DNA of 64,000 nucleotides from Stenotrophomonas sp. 24(2023) (GTDB lineage: Bacteria > Pseudomonadota > Gammaproteobacteria > Xanthomonadales > Xanthomonadaceae), in contig NZ_CP133160.1 of assembly GCF_030913365.1 (NCBI RefSeq), positions 4,316,001 to 4,380,000 on the forward strand, written 5' to 3'. The notes under the pieces are model-generated. The model was not told where the DNA came from. It did not search any database and worked only from the letters and a program-made list of their open reading frames with translations. Made by a program: the position numbers and the translations under genes. Below, one piece after another: positions 19,291-27,620 of the stretch. Each line of letters opens with the position of its first letter. Positions within the stretch are counted from its first letter, which is position 1.

Positions 19291-20763
19291 TCAGAACGGG
19301 CGCTCCCATTTCAGGCTGACCAGGCTGCGGTCATAGGCGTACAGCCAATCGACATTGCTGGCCACGCGCGTGTAGCGCACGCTCAGGCTGGGCACCAGCC
19401 CGGCCACGGCCAGGCGTTCGCTGCGCACGATGGCGATCAGGTTCTGTTCGTGGTCGTGGCGGCGTGCCTCCAGCAACGGCGCCCAGGCATCATGGCGGCG
19501 CTCGCGCAACGACACGAACACCGTGGCCGTGGTGCCTGGCCACTGCCGCGCCGTGCCCAGCCGCAGGCCACGCTGCAGGTAACCGTTGCTGTCCAGCGCG
19601 GCGCCGCTGTCGGCCAGATCCACGCCGGCAAACACGGTCCAGCGGGGGTTCAGTGCGCGGAACCAGGTGGCGTACAGCGCACGCAGGTCGCCATCGTAGT
19701 TGTCGGCCAGGGCTCGCTGGCGGTAACGCTGGCGCTTCCAGTCCGCCTCCAGCTTGACCAGCGTTGAGGCATCGATGGCATACGACCATTCGCCATGCAC
19801 GCCGGCCGCACCGTACAGGGCGTGGTTGCCCCAGCCCTGGTAGTCGAAGCTGGGCGCAAGCTGCAGGGTCTGCCGTGCACTGCGCCAGCTGTAACCGGCC
19901 TGCACGCTGGCGTTGGTTTCGTTGTAGCTGGCGTAGCCGCGCCACGCCTGCCCATAGGCCAGCCCGCGCACATACAGGCCATGGTGGCCGGACAGCGGCA
20001 GGCGGCGTTCAAGGTTGGCGTCGTAGTCCAGGCCCGCGGCGGCCTGCGCATCGGGCAGGCGCCGTTCGATCAGGCAGCTGCCCGCGCCATCGCCCAGCAG
20101 GCAGGTGCGGCTGGCCGAACTGCGGTTGATGTTGTCACTCCAGGCCGGGCCGGCCGCGATGGCCCCCTTCCAGCGCTGGCGTGCCTGCAGCGCCTGCAGG
20201 TACCCCTGCACGCGCGCGCGTACGCCTTCGGTGGTGGCATCGCGGGCATCGATCTGCGCGGCGATGGCGGTGAACAGGGCAATGGCTTCGCGGTCGCGCT
20301 GGTCTTCGGCCAGCACGCGCGCCAGCTCCAGCCGTGCTGGCAGGAAATCCGGCTGGGCCGCCAGCACGGCCTCGAACTCACGGGCCGCCTGGTGGTGATG
20401 CCCGGCCACGCGTGCCACGGCGCCCTGTGCATAGTGGCGCAGCAGCGGGTCATGGCCCGGCAGCTGCACGTACTCGTCCAGGAAGCGCTGCGCGGCCTGC
20501 CATTGCTGGTGCTGCAGCGACAGGTACAGTGCCTGGCCGAGGTCGTCCACCGTGCGTTCGACGCGGTAGGGTTGGCCATCGATGGTCAACGTCGGGCGCT
20601 CGCCATCGGCCTGCTGCAGGCGCTGCTGGTCCTGTTGCTGGTGGCGCTGTTCGGCGCCCTGCTCCAGCACGCGGCGCAGATCGTCCTGCTGCGCCTGCGC
20701 AGGCAGGCAGGCACCGGCGGCGGCCAGCAGTACGCAGCACGGAAAAATTCGGAATGGGATCAT
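19291..20763 (-). CDS. Slam (DUF560) outer-membrane exporter of the haemophore
   Basis: 490 residues with a signal peptide (1-24, ending PAQAQ). The N-terminal half is TPR-like (about 60-190, e.g. AREFEAVLAAQPDFLPARLELARVL region). The C-terminal half (about 200-490) is a beta-barrel of alternating strands ending in KWERPF, with a terminal phenylalanine. This is the layout of surface lipoprotein assembly modulators, which move TbpB-like lipoproteins or soluble hemophilins across the outer membrane. It lies directly downstream of the hemophilin-like gene, its expected substrate. The Shine-Dalgarno is weak, suggesting coupling to the upstream gene. Confidence 0.88.
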   Translation of the reverse strand: MIPFRIFPCCVLLAAAGACLPAQAQQDDLRRVLEQGAEQRHQQQDQQRLQQADGERPTLTIDGQPYRVERTVDDLGQALYLSLQHQQWQAAQRFLDEYVQLPGHDPLLRHYAQGAVARVAGHHHQAAREFEAVLAAQPDFLPARLELARVLAEDQRDREAIALFTAIAAQIDARDATTEGVRARVQGYLQALQARQRWKGAIAAGPAWSDNINRSSASRTCLLGDGAGSCLIERRLPDAQAAAGLDYDANLERRLPLSGHHGLYVRGLAYGQAWRGYASYNETNASVQAGYSWRSARQTLQLAPSFDYQGWGNHALYGAAGVHGEWSYAIDASTLVKLEADWKRQRYRQRALADNYDGDLRALYATWFRALNPRWTVFAGVDLADSGAALDSNGYLQRGLRLGTARQWPGTTATVFVSLRERRHDAWAPLLEARRHDHEQNLIAIVRSERLAVAGLVPSLSVRYTRVASNVDWLYAYDRSLVSLKWERPF

Positions 20764-20841
20764 GGGAAGGCCACCGGGGATGCAGGGACTGGCGAAGCGC
20801 GGCTTGTCCCTGCCCGGCCCCGGCTGGGGCGCTCAGTTCAC

Positions 20842-21606
20842 TCAGTTCTTGGTGCCGCCGAAGGCGGTGTCGTACTGGCTGTTGCCGGCGAAGGTGGCGA
20901 TGCCGGCCAGGGCCGCCGCATTGGCGCCGAAGAACTGGCCCTTGCTGCTGCCGTTGACCGAACCATTGGCCACCGCGCTGCCGGCGAAGGACGCATCGGC
21001 ACTGTTGATGGCGGCGTTGACCGACAGGGTCTGGCCGCCACCGCTGAGGCCGCCGACCAGCGTGCCGTTGCCGAAGTTGGCCACGAAGGTACCGCTGAGC
21101 AGGTTGCTGCCGTTGAACTTGTTCAGGCCGGCCACCGCGTAGGTTGCGGTACCGCTGGGCAGCGTGGTGCCGGCGCGGTCACCGGCGAAGTACACCTGGC
21201 GGTTGTTGAAGCCACCGGCGGCGCCGTCCTTGGACCATTCGCCGAACCACACATCGCCGCTGCCGACCTTGACGAAGTTGAAGTGGCCCATGCCCGAGTG
21301 GTTGCCCGGGGTGCCGGTGATCGGCATGGCCAGGGTACGCACGGTCACGCCATTGACGGTGGTGGGCACCGAGTAGCTGCTCAGGCCCTGGAAATCGACC
21401 GGCTTGGCATTGGAGACCGTGCCGACGCCGATACCGGCCTTGCCGGCGGTGTGCGGGCCACCGTTGACTTCCGAGGCACCGACCTTGATGTACAGCTGGG
21501 CGTCGGTGGCCGGGCTGGCCGCACCGACGATGTCGGCTGCATGGGCGGCACCGGCCAGGGCCAGGGTGGCGGCCGCGGCCAGTACGGAACGGGAGATCAT
21601 GTTCAT
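20842..21606 (-). CDS. Secreted hemophilin (HphA-like), Slam-dependent haemophore
   Basis: 254 residues. A standard signal peptide (about 1-23, AGAAHA) has no lipobox, so the product should be soluble rather than a lipoprotein. The N-terminal part has candidate haem ligands (NHSGMGHFNF, about residue 103). The C-terminal part (about 140-254) is a Gly/Asn-rich eight-strand barrel with the TbpB-like pattern TYAVAGLNKFNGSNLLSGTF, the signal recognised by Slam. Strong AGGAG upstream. By analogy with HphA of Acinetobacter baumannii it captures haem from host haemoglobin and hands it to the adjacent TonB-dependent receptor. The haem ligands are inferred. Confidence 0.85.
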   Translation of the reverse strand: MNMISRSVLAAAATLALAGAAHAADIVGAASPATDAQLYIKVGASEVNGGPHTAGKAGIGVGTVSNAKPVDFQGLSSYSVPTTVNGVTVRTLAMPITGTPGNHSGMGHFNFVKVGSGDVWFGEWSKDGAAGGFNNRQVYFAGDRAGTTLPSGTATYAVAGLNKFNGSNLLSGTFVANFGNGTLVGGLSGGGQTLSVNAAINSADASFAGSAVANGSVNGSSKGQFFGANAAALAGIATFAGNSQYDTAFGGTKN

Positions 21607-21663
21607 GGGATTGCTCCTTGGGTTGAGGGAACTACGGGTACAACACGGAAAACAGGGGAAGGC

Positions 21664-24600
21664 TCAGAAGCGCGCGGTCACGCCCAGCTTGAGCGTGCGA
21701 CCCGGCGCCGGCAGCGTGGAACGGGTGGCCGGGTCGACGTAGTAGCGGTTGCCCAGGTTGGTGCCCACCAGTTCGACCGTGGCGTGGTCGTTGATGCGCC
21801 ACCGTGCATAGGCATCCACGGTGGTGATGTTTCCCCAGGTGAACGGCACGTTCTGCCAGAGCAGGCCGCCGACCCCACTGAGCAGGCGGTCACGGTAGGC
21901 CTGCAGATCGGGGTTCTCATGGCGCTGGTAGTGCACGATGCGGCTGCCCAGCTCCAGGCGTTCGTCGAACAGGCGGGTACCGACCGACCAGTTGATCGAC
22001 AGCTTGGGAATGGCCTGGGTCAACAGATAGCCGCTGACGAAGCCGTCCTGCACGCAGTTGGGCACCTGCCCGCGGATGGCATCCATCTGCACCGCCATGC
22101 TTTCATCACACACCTTGTTTTCCAGCGTGCGGCTGATGCCCAGGTCGGTGAAGAAGCGGCGGTTGTCGAAGCGTGCCTGCAGTTCGGCGCCACGGATGGT
22201 CTGCTTGTCCAGGTTGTCGAACAGGAAGTTCGCATCGCGCTCGATCACGTTGCGCGTCTTGTGCACGAAATAGGCCAGCTTCACGTCCGCATCGGCGCTG
22301 TCCCCGAACAGTGCGGCCAGGTTGTGCACGTAACCCACTTCATAGCTGTAGGCGTGTTCGGGCTTGAGCGGGTACAGCGGATTGAGGCTGCTGGAGAAGG
22401 CGATGGTGCTTTCGAACATGCTGGGGAAGCGCACTGCCTCGTTGTAGCGGAAGTAGGCGCGGGCGTCGGGCGAGAAATGCACGGTGGCCGAGAAGTTCGG
22501 CAGCCAGGCATGATCGCGCTTGCGGTCATTGCGGCCTTCCACGGCCTGCGCGGCGCCGCTCTGGATCGTGCAGAAGATGTTGGCGCCCTGCACCGGCAGC
22601 AGGCCCGGGATCGCAGCGACCTGGCCATTGAGGCACGGGTTGGTGGCGCGGCTGTAGTTGCCGTTGGCATCAGGCTGCCACGGGATGCCATGCTCGACCT
22701 GGATCGGCGTTTCGTACTTCACCAGCAGGTTCTTCAGCAGGTCATCGACGATGAAGCCCATGCCGATGCTTTCCCAGAAGGCGCGCTGGGCTTCCAGCGC
22801 GTCGATCTCGCCCTGCAGGCTGTCCGGGCGCGGCGGCAGTTCGTTGACCCGGTAGCGGGCTTCCTTGGGGTACACCGCGCGGGTGAGCAGTTCCGGGTGC
22901 GCCTGCAGGAAATCATCGAAGGCCCAGTAGCGCGCGTAGCGCACGCCCGCGCTGAGGGTGAGGAAATCGACCGGACGCCATTCCAGGGTCATGTAGCCCT
23001 CGCCTTCCTGGCGACGGCCGGCACGCGGGTACATGCGCCAGCCGTCGCTGACACCGAAGTAGGTATCGCCCGAGCGCAGCTTTTCGAACTGCCAGTTGCC
23101 GCCGACGGTCAGGTCCAGGGTGGAATGCAGGGCGAAGCGGTTGCTCAGGGTCAGCCCGGTGCGGTCATTGCGGGCATTGGCCAGCGCCGTGTTGCGCAGG
23201 ATCGGGTTGGCACCGGGCGTGATGGCCGGGTTGCTGGCGAAATTGGGGAAGCCACCGGCGGTGTAGGTATCGCTGACCGTTTCGGTGCGCCACAGGTTGG
23301 CGCGCAGGTCCAGCCAGCGGCTGCCGGCGGGCTGCCAGTGGTATTCCAGGTTCCAGGCATCGGCATCGACACGGCTGAGCGGCCATTGGATGCGCCCGTA
23401 ATCCGGCGCGGACAGGATGCGCGACGGCATGATCTCGCCATAGTGCGACAGCGTGTGCCGCCAGGTCGCCCGCAGCTGCTGGTCATCGTTGATCTGCCAG
23501 GTGGCCTTCAGCAGCCAGGATTCCTGCTCGCTGGACGTGTTTGGCACCTCGTCACCGGGCTTGAAATAGCGTGCCAGCGTGGTGATGTAATCCAGCCCCT
23601 GGTATTCGAACTGTTCGCGCGGATCCTGGTCGTAATAGGCCGTGCCCTTCTTGCCGGAGAAGTAGTTGCCGCGCTTGCGCCAGGCATAGGCGGCCATCAG
23701 GTCCACGTTGTCGCCACGCAGGCCCAGCGCCAGGCGCCAGGCCTGGTCTTCACCGTCGAAGACATTGGTTTCCGCGCCACGCGAGCGCACCGGCACCAGC
23801 AGCGTGCTGTCGGCATAGGGCGCCGAGGGTGATGCCTGCGGGAACCCCGGCACGCTGCGGTAGTCCTGGCCGGTATGCAGGCGCGGCAGCTGGGGGGCGA
23901 CGGCGTTGCTGCTGCCTTCGATCTTCAGCTCACCGCCGAAGCGCTCGCCCTCGGGCACGATGTCATCCACGTCCAGCGTCTTGATGACCAGTGCGCCGCC
24001 GATGCCGCTGTGCACATCGCGCACCTGCGCGGGCCCCTTGATGACCTGCACGCTGCCGATCAGGTTGGGATCGATGTAGTTGCGGTTGCTGACGCCGTTG
24101 TAGCCGCGCCACACGGTCAGCGCCTGCTCGCCGCCATCGATGCTGACCGGCACGCGGCCGGGGCCCTGGATGCCACGGATGTTCAGGTCCAGCGCACCAC
24201 TGTTGCGCGCATCACCACTGAACACCCCTACCAGGTCCTTGACCACGTCGGCCGGGTTGGAGCCCCGGTAACGCTCGACACGGTCGCGGCCGGAATAGCC
24301 GGTGGTGAAATCCAGGTCGTACACATCGTCATAGCCGCGCTGGTCGCGCGCGGCACCCCCACGCTGCTGGGCGGTGCCGCCCACGCTCAGGGTATCGGTG
24401 ACCACCACGCCATCGCCGGCCTGCACGCCCGCACCCGGTGCCAGCGTCCAGGTGCCATCACGGCCCTGCTGCGCGCGCAGCCCGCTGCCGGCCAGCAGCT
24501 GCTGCAGCGCCTGCGCCCCGCTGTACTGGCCCTGCACCGGCGGTGAGCGACGGCCCGCCACCAGTTCGCTGCGGAACACCACCTGTTCGCCGGCTGTGCG

Positions 24601-24777
24601 GCCGAAGGCACGCAGGGCGTCGTCCAGCGGCTGCGCCGGCAGGTTGAAGGCGTGGCCGGCATCGGCCGGTGCCGCCTGTGCCTGCGCAGCGGGCACCAGG
24701 TCAGGCAACAGGGCGGTGGCGATGGCCACGGCCAGGACGGTGGCGGTACGACGGTGGGCAACTGCCGGAGACGGCAT
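21664..24777 (-). CDS. TonB-dependent haemophore/haem receptor with STN signalling domain
   Basis: 1,037 residues: signal peptide (to about residue 35), STN domain (about 42-100, FNLPAQPLDDALRAFGRTAG), plug domain (about 140-290) and a 22-strand barrel ending TLKLGVTARF. GAGGAG lies eight bases upstream of the ATG. The STN domain touches the periplasmic part of the adjacent FecR and relays ligand occupancy to the ECF sigma factor. Neighbouring haemophore and Slam genes point to haem as ligand. Upstream (24847-24859) is a dyad GAAAC-GTG-GTTTC of unknown meaning. The FRAP/NPNL haem motif was not identified with certainty. Confidence 0.92.
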   Translation of the reverse strand: MPSPAVAHRRTATVLAVAIATALLPDLVPAAQAQAAPADAGHAFNLPAQPLDDALRAFGRTAGEQVVFRSELVAGRRSPPVQGQYSGAQALQQLLAGSGLRAQQGRDGTWTLAPGAGVQAGDGVVVTDTLSVGGTAQQRGGAARDQRGYDDVYDLDFTTGYSGRDRVERYRGSNPADVVKDLVGVFSGDARNSGALDLNIRGIQGPGRVPVSIDGGEQALTVWRGYNGVSNRNYIDPNLIGSVQVIKGPAQVRDVHSGIGGALVIKTLDVDDIVPEGERFGGELKIEGSSNAVAPQLPRLHTGQDYRSVPGFPQASPSAPYADSTLLVPVRSRGAETNVFDGEDQAWRLALGLRGDNVDLMAAYAWRKRGNYFSGKKGTAYYDQDPREQFEYQGLDYITTLARYFKPGDEVPNTSSEQESWLLKATWQINDDQQLRATWRHTLSHYGEIMPSRILSAPDYGRIQWPLSRVDADAWNLEYHWQPAGSRWLDLRANLWRTETVSDTYTAGGFPNFASNPAITPGANPILRNTALANARNDRTGLTLSNRFALHSTLDLTVGGNWQFEKLRSGDTYFGVSDGWRMYPRAGRRQEGEGYMTLEWRPVDFLTLSAGVRYARYWAFDDFLQAHPELLTRAVYPKEARYRVNELPPRPDSLQGEIDALEAQRAFWESIGMGFIVDDLLKNLLVKYETPIQVEHGIPWQPDANGNYSRATNPCLNGQVAAIPGLLPVQGANIFCTIQSGAAQAVEGRNDRKRDHAWLPNFSATVHFSPDARAYFRYNEAVRFPSMFESTIAFSSSLNPLYPLKPEHAYSYEVGYVHNLAALFGDSADADVKLAYFVHKTRNVIERDANFLFDNLDKQTIRGAELQARFDNRRFFTDLGISRTLENKVCDESMAVQMDAIRGQVPNCVQDGFVSGYLLTQAIPKLSINWSVGTRLFDERLELGSRIVHYQRHENPDLQAYRDRLLSGVGGLLWQNVPFTWGNITTVDAYARWRINDHATVELVGTNLGNRYYVDPATRSTLPAPGRTLKLGVTARF

Positions 24778-24923
24778 GAACAGGACTCCTCAAGGAAAAC
24801 GGGCCCACCGGCACATCGGGTGGCGGTGGCTCGGCTGGCTTGAGGAGAAACGTGGTTTCGCTCTGGCTACATCAATACAGACAACCCGGAAGCGGGTCTG
24901 CCCACACTTGTTCTAGTTTTTTT

Positions 24924-25873
24924 TCATCGCAGCAGCAGCACCCCGCCCGGCAGGCGTTCCACGCGCAGGCCCGCCTGCGCCGCCACCGCGTCGATGCCCG
25001 CATCGGCCTGGTCCAGGTGGAACAGGCCACTGACCCGCACGCGCGCCGCCCGCCCAGCACCCAGACCGGTGCGGCGCGGTAACGGGCCAGTTCGGCGATG
25101 GCCTGCGCGGCCGGCAGGTTGTCGATGCCCACTTCGCCGCGCCGCCAGGGCGCGACCGCTTCGGGCGGCAGCAGCACCAGCGCTTCGCGCCACTGGCCGT
25201 CACGGAAGGTGCGCGACTGGCCGGCATGCAGGCGCGCGGCGGGCACCTTGCCCGGCGCCACCTCCACTTCACCCTGGCTGACCTGGGTCAGCACCGCATC
25301 GTCGTGCAGGCCCACGCTGAACGCGGTGCCGATGTCACGCACCCGGCCGCCACCGGCCTCGACCACGAACGGGCGCCGCTCGTGCGCCACCGCGAACCAG
25401 GCCCGCCCGCGCAGCAGCCGCAGCATGCGGGTGTCGTCCTGCAGATCCACCGCCAGCGCGCTACCCGCATCGAGCACCACCTGGCTGCCATCGGCCAGCA
25501 CCACGCTGCGCGGTGCGCTGCCACTGCGGACATCACTGCGGGCGATCATCCAGGCCTGGGGGGCAGCGCCCACCAGCAGCACCAGGGCGGCGGCAGCCGC
25601 CAGCCAGCCCATGCGCCAGCGGGGGCGCAGCGGGCGGGCGCCCTGGGTGTCGGCAGTCAACGCCGGCAGTGCCGCCAGCACCTCAGGGCCAGCCGCATCA
25701 AGCCGGTTCCAGAAGGCGGCCTGCTGCTGCCAGGCGCGCAGGTGGCGCGGGTCGGCACGCAGCCAACGCTGCAGGGCGGCGTGCTGGCGCGGCGGCAAGG
25801 CGCCGGCACTGCACCGTATTACCCAGCGCAACGCCTGCCTGGCCTGACGCGGCGAGGGTTCGGACGTGGTCAT
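24924..25873 (-). pseudogene. FecR-type anti-sigma/sensor gene of the haem island, frameshifted near the 3' end
   Basis: From the ATG at 25873 the frame encodes a FecR-like protein: a DUF4880-like head (about 10-60), one TM segment (about 95-115) and the periplasmic FecR domain (SVVLADGSQVVLDAGSAL near 130). At about 25041-25058, inside a G/C run, the frame is lost: the C-terminal motif FHLDQADAGIDAVAAQ is found only in the -1/+2 frame and ends at 24924. The interval is 950 bases, one short of a multiple of three, so a one-base deletion explains it. In the unshifted frame the protein would run with unrelated residues to 24872. It may be a real inactivation, or a sequencing or assembly error. 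The family controls the ECF sigma factor in response to the STN receptor. Confidence 0.85.
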
Positions 25874-25958
25874 GCGTATGGCCTGCTGCACCCACTGCGG
25901 GTGCCCTTTTCCATTGAGACAACTGCGGGCGCAATCTGCCCACGGCAATTGCATGCCA

Positions 25959-26459
25959 TCAGCGCCCCCCTTGTTGTTGCTGCTGCACCAGCAGCGCCGC
26001 GCGCAGCACGTACTTGCCGACCACGCTCTTGGACAGGCCCAGCCGCGCGGCGATCTCGCGCTCGGTCAGGCCCAGGTAACGGTTGAGCACGAAACACTCG
26101 CGCACCTGCGGCGGCAGCGCCAGGATGGTCTGGGTGATCTCGCGCAGCTGTGCCTGGTCCAGGGCGGTGGCCTCCCCGTCCGCTGCGAGCTCGCCCAGGT
26201 CGGCGGCGAATTCGGCCAGCGCACGCCGCTCGCGCGCCTCGGCCTGGCTGCGGTTGAGCGCATGGTGGTAGGCCATGCGGTACAGGTACCCCCGCGGCTC
26301 CAGGATCGGCGGGTCGCCGGGCACGCTGCTCGCCTTCAGGTACAGGTTCTGCAGCGTGTCCTCGGTGCTGGCCGGGTCCAGGTAGCGGGCGATGAAGCGG
26401 AACAGCGCGCGCCGTTCGCGGATCAGCAGTTCAACCAACGCCAGGGCATTGGGGGACAT
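25959..26459 (-). CDS. FecI-like ECF sigma factor of the haem island
   Basis: About 166 residues starting at 26459 (MSPNALAL; an ATG four codons earlier is possible). Region 2 is DPASTEDTLQNLYLKA and region 4 is the helix-turn-helix LTEREIAARLGLSKSVVGKYV. It is the iron-starvation/haem type of extracytoplasmic function sigma factor, held or activated by the FecR encoded next. It should direct transcription of the receptor operon. A TACAAT hexamer at 26519-26524 on this strand may belong to its own promoter. No convincing Fur box was seen upstream. Confidence 0.9.
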   Translation of the reverse strand: MSPNALALVELLIRERRALFRFIARYLDPASTEDTLQNLYLKASSVPGDPPILEPRGYLYRMAYHHALNRSQAEARERRALAEFAADLGELAADGEATALDQAQLREITQTILALPPQVRECFVLNRYLGLTEREIAARLGLSKSVVGKYVLRAALLVQQQQQGGR

Positions 26460-26579
26460 AAGGCATGCCAAGGCCGGACCGGGGAATGATGGGCGTGATG
26501 GCGGCGGTCCGCCGGGACATTGTAGAAGAGCCGTGAAGGCACGCCCAGCCCCGCGGCCGCCGGGCGGCCCCCGGGGACA

Positions 26580-26921
26580 TCAGCGCGGCGGTGCGCGCCG
26601 GGCGTGCAGCACGGTGCGCTGGCGCATCTGCGCGAACTCCTGTTCCGAACGCTGGATGTCCTCGGCCTGGAACCCGGCGGCATCGAGCAGGTCATCGGTA
26701 GCGCTGGCCGCCAACGGATCATCGTCACGTTCGCGCCAGCAGCGCGCCGGCAGGAAATAGCCCACCTCGCTGCGCCCGCGCATGATCACCACCGGGCGAC
26801 CGGCATACAGCAGGAACTCGGCCAGGTGCTGGCGCAGCCCTTCCACCGACACATAGGCCGGGCCCTTGCCCAGCAGGGTGTGGTCAGCGTCCGGGCCCTG
26901 GAACAACTTGCGACGGCTCAT
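26580..26921 (-). CDS. Small Phd/YefM-like protein
   Basis: 113 residues from the ATG at 26921 (AGGAG six bases upstream), overlapping the end of the preceding coiled-coil gene by 38 bases. The segment VSVEGLRQHLAEFLLYAGRPVVIMRGRSEVGYFLP has the pattern of Phd/YefM antitoxin N-terminal DNA-binding folds. No toxin gene follows. It is the last gene of the tpsB operon and is related in pattern to the two proteins at 59191 and 59896, at the other end of the cluster. It is perhaps a regulator that has lost its toxin; this is inference. Confidence 0.65.
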   Translation of the reverse strand: MSRRKLFQGPDADHTLLGKGPAYVSVEGLRQHLAEFLLYAGRPVVIMRGRSEVGYFLPARCWRERDDDPLAASATDDLLDAAGFQAEDIQRSEQEFAQMRQRTVLHARRAPPR

Positions 26922-27609
26922 CCTTTTCTCCTGTTGCACGACGTGTGGTGTCGGTGTCCTTGGACGTTGCCGGAGGCAGCGCACGCGCGCCCACCCTGTT
27001 TTCGTAAAGGCGGTCGCCCTGCGCCTGCGCCCACTGCTCATAGCGGGCGCGTGACTGGGCGGCGAACGGCTGGCGGCGGCGCAGCGCACCGGCCACGCCC
27101 AGCGATTCGTATTCCCTCAGCACATCCTGGCCGATCTCGTACAGGGCCTGGTTGCGCTGCCGGCACTGCAGCAGGTCCTGCTGCAGCCCTTCATGCTGGC
27201 TGGCCAGCGCCTGTTCGCGGCTGCCACCGGCCGCCTGCTGCTCGCGCAGCTGTTGCAGCTGCTGCGCCTGACGCTGCAGCTGCTGGTCGCGCTCGGCCAG
27301 CTGCACGCGCAGCTGCCGGGCCTGCTGCCCATCGCTCCCCTGCCGTGCCTGTGCCGCCTGCAGCTGCTGCTTCAGCCGCTGCACGTCCGCATCCGCTGCG
27401 AGGCTGGGGGTCGTCGCTGGCGCTGCGACGGGCCGGCGCGCCAGTTCGGCCTGCGCCTGCTGCAGCTGGGTGGTGGTGGCCTGCAGCTGTGCGCGCAGGC
27501 GCTGCTCCAGGCTGCTGTTCTGCGCCGGTGCGTTGCCGGCCACGGCCAGCAGCAGGCCGGCCAGGGCCAGGCAGGTACGGTTCGGGCGCGCAATGGTCAG
27601 GCGATGCAT
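26884..27609 (-). CDS. Periplasmic coiled-coil protein of unknown function
   Basis: 241 residues with a signal peptide (about 1-30, VAGNAPAQ). A Gln/Ala/Leu-rich coiled coil covers about 32-145, with dense QLQQL-type heptads. The remaining part (about 150-220) includes CRQRNQALYEIGQDVLREYESLG. It is not recognised beyond similarity in style to periplasmic tethers such as YbgF/CpoB or adaptor hairpins. It lies 11 bases after the porin gene in the tpsB-exbB-exbD-tonB-porin operon. It may connect the porin with the TonB complex across the periplasm, but nothing in the sequence proves this. Confidence 0.75.
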   Translation of the reverse strand: MHRLTIARPNRTCLALAGLLLAVAGNAPAQNSSLEQRLRAQLQATTTQLQQAQAELARRPVAAPATTPSLAADADVQRLKQQLQAAQARQGSDGQQARQLRVQLAERDQQLQRQAQQLQQLREQQAAGGSREQALASQHEGLQQDLLQCRQRNQALYEIGQDVLREYESLGVAGALRRRQPFAAQSRARYEQWAQAQGDRLYENRVGARALPPATSKDTDTTRRATGEKDEPSQVVPGPGR

Positions 27610-27620
27610 GGGGTCAGCCC

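Noticed and set aside
26460..26579. Fur box upstream of the haem-island sigma factor
   Set aside because: No sequence near the Fur consensus was found, although iron control would be expected for this island.
26580..26921. Complete toxin-antitoxin module
   Set aside because: The antitoxin-like pattern is present, but no toxin-like ORF lies next to it or next to its two relatives.
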